Assembly: GCF_016714285.1 (NCBI RefSeq)
Contig: NZ_JADJNN010000009.1
Location: forward strand, 124,001 to 188,000
Length of the DNA stretch: 64,000 nucleotides
Direction: 5' to 3'
Source of the DNA: Nannocystis sp.
GTDB lineage: Bacteria; Myxococcota_A; Polyangia; Nannocystales; Nannocystaceae
Shown here: positions 62,422 to 64,000 of the stretch, one piece after another
Position numbering within the stretch: the stretch's first letter is position 1
Layout of the letters: the number at the start of each line of letters is the position of its first letter
Translations under genes and position numbers: made by a program
Notes under the pieces: generated by a model
The model's input: only the letters and a program-made list of their open reading frames with translations
What the model was told of the DNA's origin: nothing
The model's database searches: none

Positions 62422-64000
62422 ATGGCCCGGTCGCGCACCCCCGAAGCCCGCATCATCGACACCCGCCAGGTCCTGATCGTGCTCTCGCCGCGGGACGACG
62501 AACGCCCGGTGCACGGCTTCGCCGGCACGGTGGTCGCCGACCCGTCGGCGGGGGTGCCCGACCTCGCGGGGAGGGCCGTCTACCTGTGCGGTGACGTGTC
62601 GAAGGCCAGCGCCCTCGATCTCTCGGCCGCGTCGCGGGTCCTGGTGATCGGGGAGAGCTCCGACAGCCACGCGGCGGGTGACCTCCCCTGGCCAGTGGTG
62701 GGCCCCGGCCGGGTCCCGATCGATGTCCACGGGCTCGGCGTGTACTACCGCTGTTTCTTCGACCCGGAGGTCGACTACGCCCCGCGGATCCGTGGCGAGC
62801 ACAGCTTCCAGTCGCTGACCGAGTCCACCAAGCCGGGGATGGCCCACCGCACCGGGATCTACCTGACACCGGTCCGAAAAGAGCGGGATGCGCTGCATTT
62901 TCGCCTGCTGCGCTGCTCGACCAACCTGTCGGGACCGACCGACAACTTCCGCTCCACCGACCGACACATCGTCGACGCGCTGAACCAGGAGGCAGCGCTG
63001 GTCTTCTCGGGGGCGGCGCCGCTCAACCACGTATTGGCGCAGATCTATCATAACACCCCGGCCGACGCCGAGAAGAAGCAGGCGAAGGCCCGGATCTCGT
63101 CCCACGCCGACAAGACCAAGGACATGCCGGACCACGGCGTCATGGCCTTCTGCACCTTCTACGAACACCTCGATCGGCTCGCCCCGATGGCCGGCGATCC
63201 CTTCGACCGTGGCCATCGGGGGATCAGCGGATTGACCCGGCTCCGCTTCCGACGCAAGGAGATCGATGGCGAGGAGCGTGGCACGTTTCCGGACCAGTTC
63301 ACGATCACGCTATATCCCAACTCGGTGTTCTTCATGCCGCTGTCCACCAACCGGCGCTATACCCACGAGATCGTGCCGTCCGAGCTGGAGGCCGCGCGGC
63401 TCCCGACCCGGCTGGGCTACGTGGTGCGCTGCTCGAAGACCGAGGCGGTTCACGAGGCGGGGCGCAGCTTCCTGCTCAAGGACGGGGAACGGGTGGAGCT
63501 GGAGGCCGCCACGCCCGCGGCGATGCTGGAGCTGCGCCGGTTGTACGCCGAGGAGAACAAGACGTCGGCCCACATCGACTACGGAGACGGCTTTCGCTTC
63601 AGCATGAACGCGGGGGACTACCTGGCGCCGACCTACGAGGCGTCCGACAATTTCCGAACCTACAGCGTCGCCACCCAGGGCGACCTCTTCGCGGAGCTGT
63701 CCGCGTCGGCTCGGCTCGAGGATCTCGGGCGAGGCCGGCGCGGCGCGGTGCTCGTGGTGACCGACGGCCCGCGCGGGGTCCCCATCGTCCGCACCACCAC
63801 CGCCTACACGCTCCCGACTCAGTGTTTTCGACCCATTCATGGCACGCTCTCGCGGCAGATCCGCGCGTGTGCCTCGCTCGCTATCCCCTTCAACAATGCG
63901 CTGCTGGAGGTCTACACCCGCGCCTATGCCACCATGGGCGCCCACTCGGACCAGGCGCTTGATCTGGATGATGCCGGGGAGATCGCCCTCTTCTCCTGTT
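62422..64000 (+). CDS. 2-oxoglutarate/Fe(II) oxygenase with two tandem domains (partial, runs off the edge)
   Basis: At least 526 residues from ATG 62422, no stop before the window ends. After about 120 N-terminal residues of no recognised family, the first oxygenase domain shows AQIYHNTP...ISSHADKTKDMPDHGVMAFCTFYE (HxD: His228, Asp230) and PNSVFFMPLSTNRRYTHEIVPS...RLGYVVRCSKTEAVH (distal His and Arg). A second copy begins near residue 485: NNALLEVYTRAYATMGAHSDQALDLDDAGEIALFSC (His508, Asp510). Both are AlkB-like jelly rolls. It is divergent from the YwqG-like gene with 94 nt between. Nucleic-acid repair, RNA modification or small-molecule hydroxylation are all possible. Confidence 0.75.
   Translation, partial: MARSRTPEARIIDTRQVLIVLSPRDDERPVHGFAGTVVADPSAGVPDLAGRAVYLCGDVSKASALDLSAASRVLVIGESSDSHAAGDLPWPVVGPGRVPIDVHGLGVYYRCFFDPEVDYAPRIRGEHSFQSLTESTKPGMAHRTGIYLTPVRKERDALHFRLLRCSTNLSGPTDNFRSTDRHIVDALNQEAALVFSGAAPLNHVLAQIYHNTPADAEKKQAKARISSHADKTKDMPDHGVMAFCTFYEHLDRLAPMAGDPFDRGHRGISGLTRLRFRRKEIDGEERGTFPDQFTITLYPNSVFFMPLSTNRRYTHEIVPSELEAARLPTRLGYVVRCSKTEAVHEAGRSFLLKDGERVELEAATPAAMLELRRLYAEENKTSAHIDYGDGFRFSMNAGDYLAPTYEASDNFRTYSVATQGDLFAELSASARLEDLGRGRRGAVLVVTDGPRGVPIVRTTTAYTLPTQCFRPIHGTLSRQIRACASLAIPFNNALLEVYTRAYATMGAHSDQALDLDDAGEIALFSC

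Overview
The window is very GC-rich DNA with dense coding on both strands. Many secreted or outer-membrane lipoproteins carry long Ser/Thr/Gly/Asp-rich linkers after the lipobox cysteine. Two carry CGDG...CDD.N..D.C..C (DUF4215-type) cysteine repeats. There are also a soluble class III cyclase, a membrane Ser/Thr kinase, an FGE-like lipoprotein and an alpha-2-macroglobulin. This combination is typical of a myxobacterium (Myxococcota), most like the Nannocystis/Plesiocystis side. That placement is inferred from protein style, since no rRNA or other marker lies in the window.

Layout. 1-230: tail of a possible PHP-domain phosphoesterase, then about 700 bp of non-coding DNA with an inverted repeat and an anomalous G/C-only tract. 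966-12694: DUF1571 protein, a two-frame alpha-2-macroglobulin, a phosphate-selective-type porin, a frame-broken dinB and an acyl-CoA ligase. 12765-15122: a frame-broken ChaN-like lipoprotein, an orphan protein and a small bulb-type lectin of lower GC. 15234-21151 (minus): Ser/Thr kinase, ABC ATPase, ABC permease and a DUF4476 lipoprotein, probably one operon. 21364-27837: a membrane protein, a spermidine-synthase-like membrane enzyme, a fused monooxygenase/old-yellow-enzyme and a YkgJ-type cysteine-cluster protein. 27921-35562: four exported lipoproteins, one a GH35-like glycosidase, with an IS91-family transposase remnant whose 3' end recurs as an inverted copy around one lipoprotein gene. 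35633-43525: MFS transporter, cysteine desulfurase with an in-frame TAG, a transglutaminase-elicitor homologue closely followed by a clostripain-like lipoprotein, small envelope proteins and a quinone oxidoreductase. 43723-51482: lipoproteins, cyclase, ATP-grasp protein. 51517-54408: Vps62-like protein and a cysteine-dioxygenase/FAD-oxidoreductase fusion. 54826-60987: a truncated IgGFc-binding-like lipoprotein, a TonB-C-like lipoprotein, a MOSC gene destroyed by a second G/C-only tract, an orphan, a DUF4215 lipoprotein and a PDZ protein resembling an inactive M61 peptidase. 61032-64000: a YwqG-like protein and the start of a double 2-oxoglutarate/Fe(II) oxygenase.

How the genes fit together. 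The common theme is the cell envelope and exterior: lipoproteins, porin, protease trap (A2M), protease, glycosidase, lectin and esterase, as expected for a predatory, surface-active soil or marine bacterium. The most interesting unit is the transglutaminase/clostripain pair at 38291-41223. Its first protein carries a close relative of the Pep-13 motif known from Phytophthora.

Quality caution. At least six genes change reading frame through apparent 1-2 nt indels, often at C4/G4 runs. One has a clean GAG-to-TAG change, and two tracts consist almost only of G and C in long homopolymers. Much of this looks like draft-assembly error, so frame breaks should not be read as biology until checked against reads.
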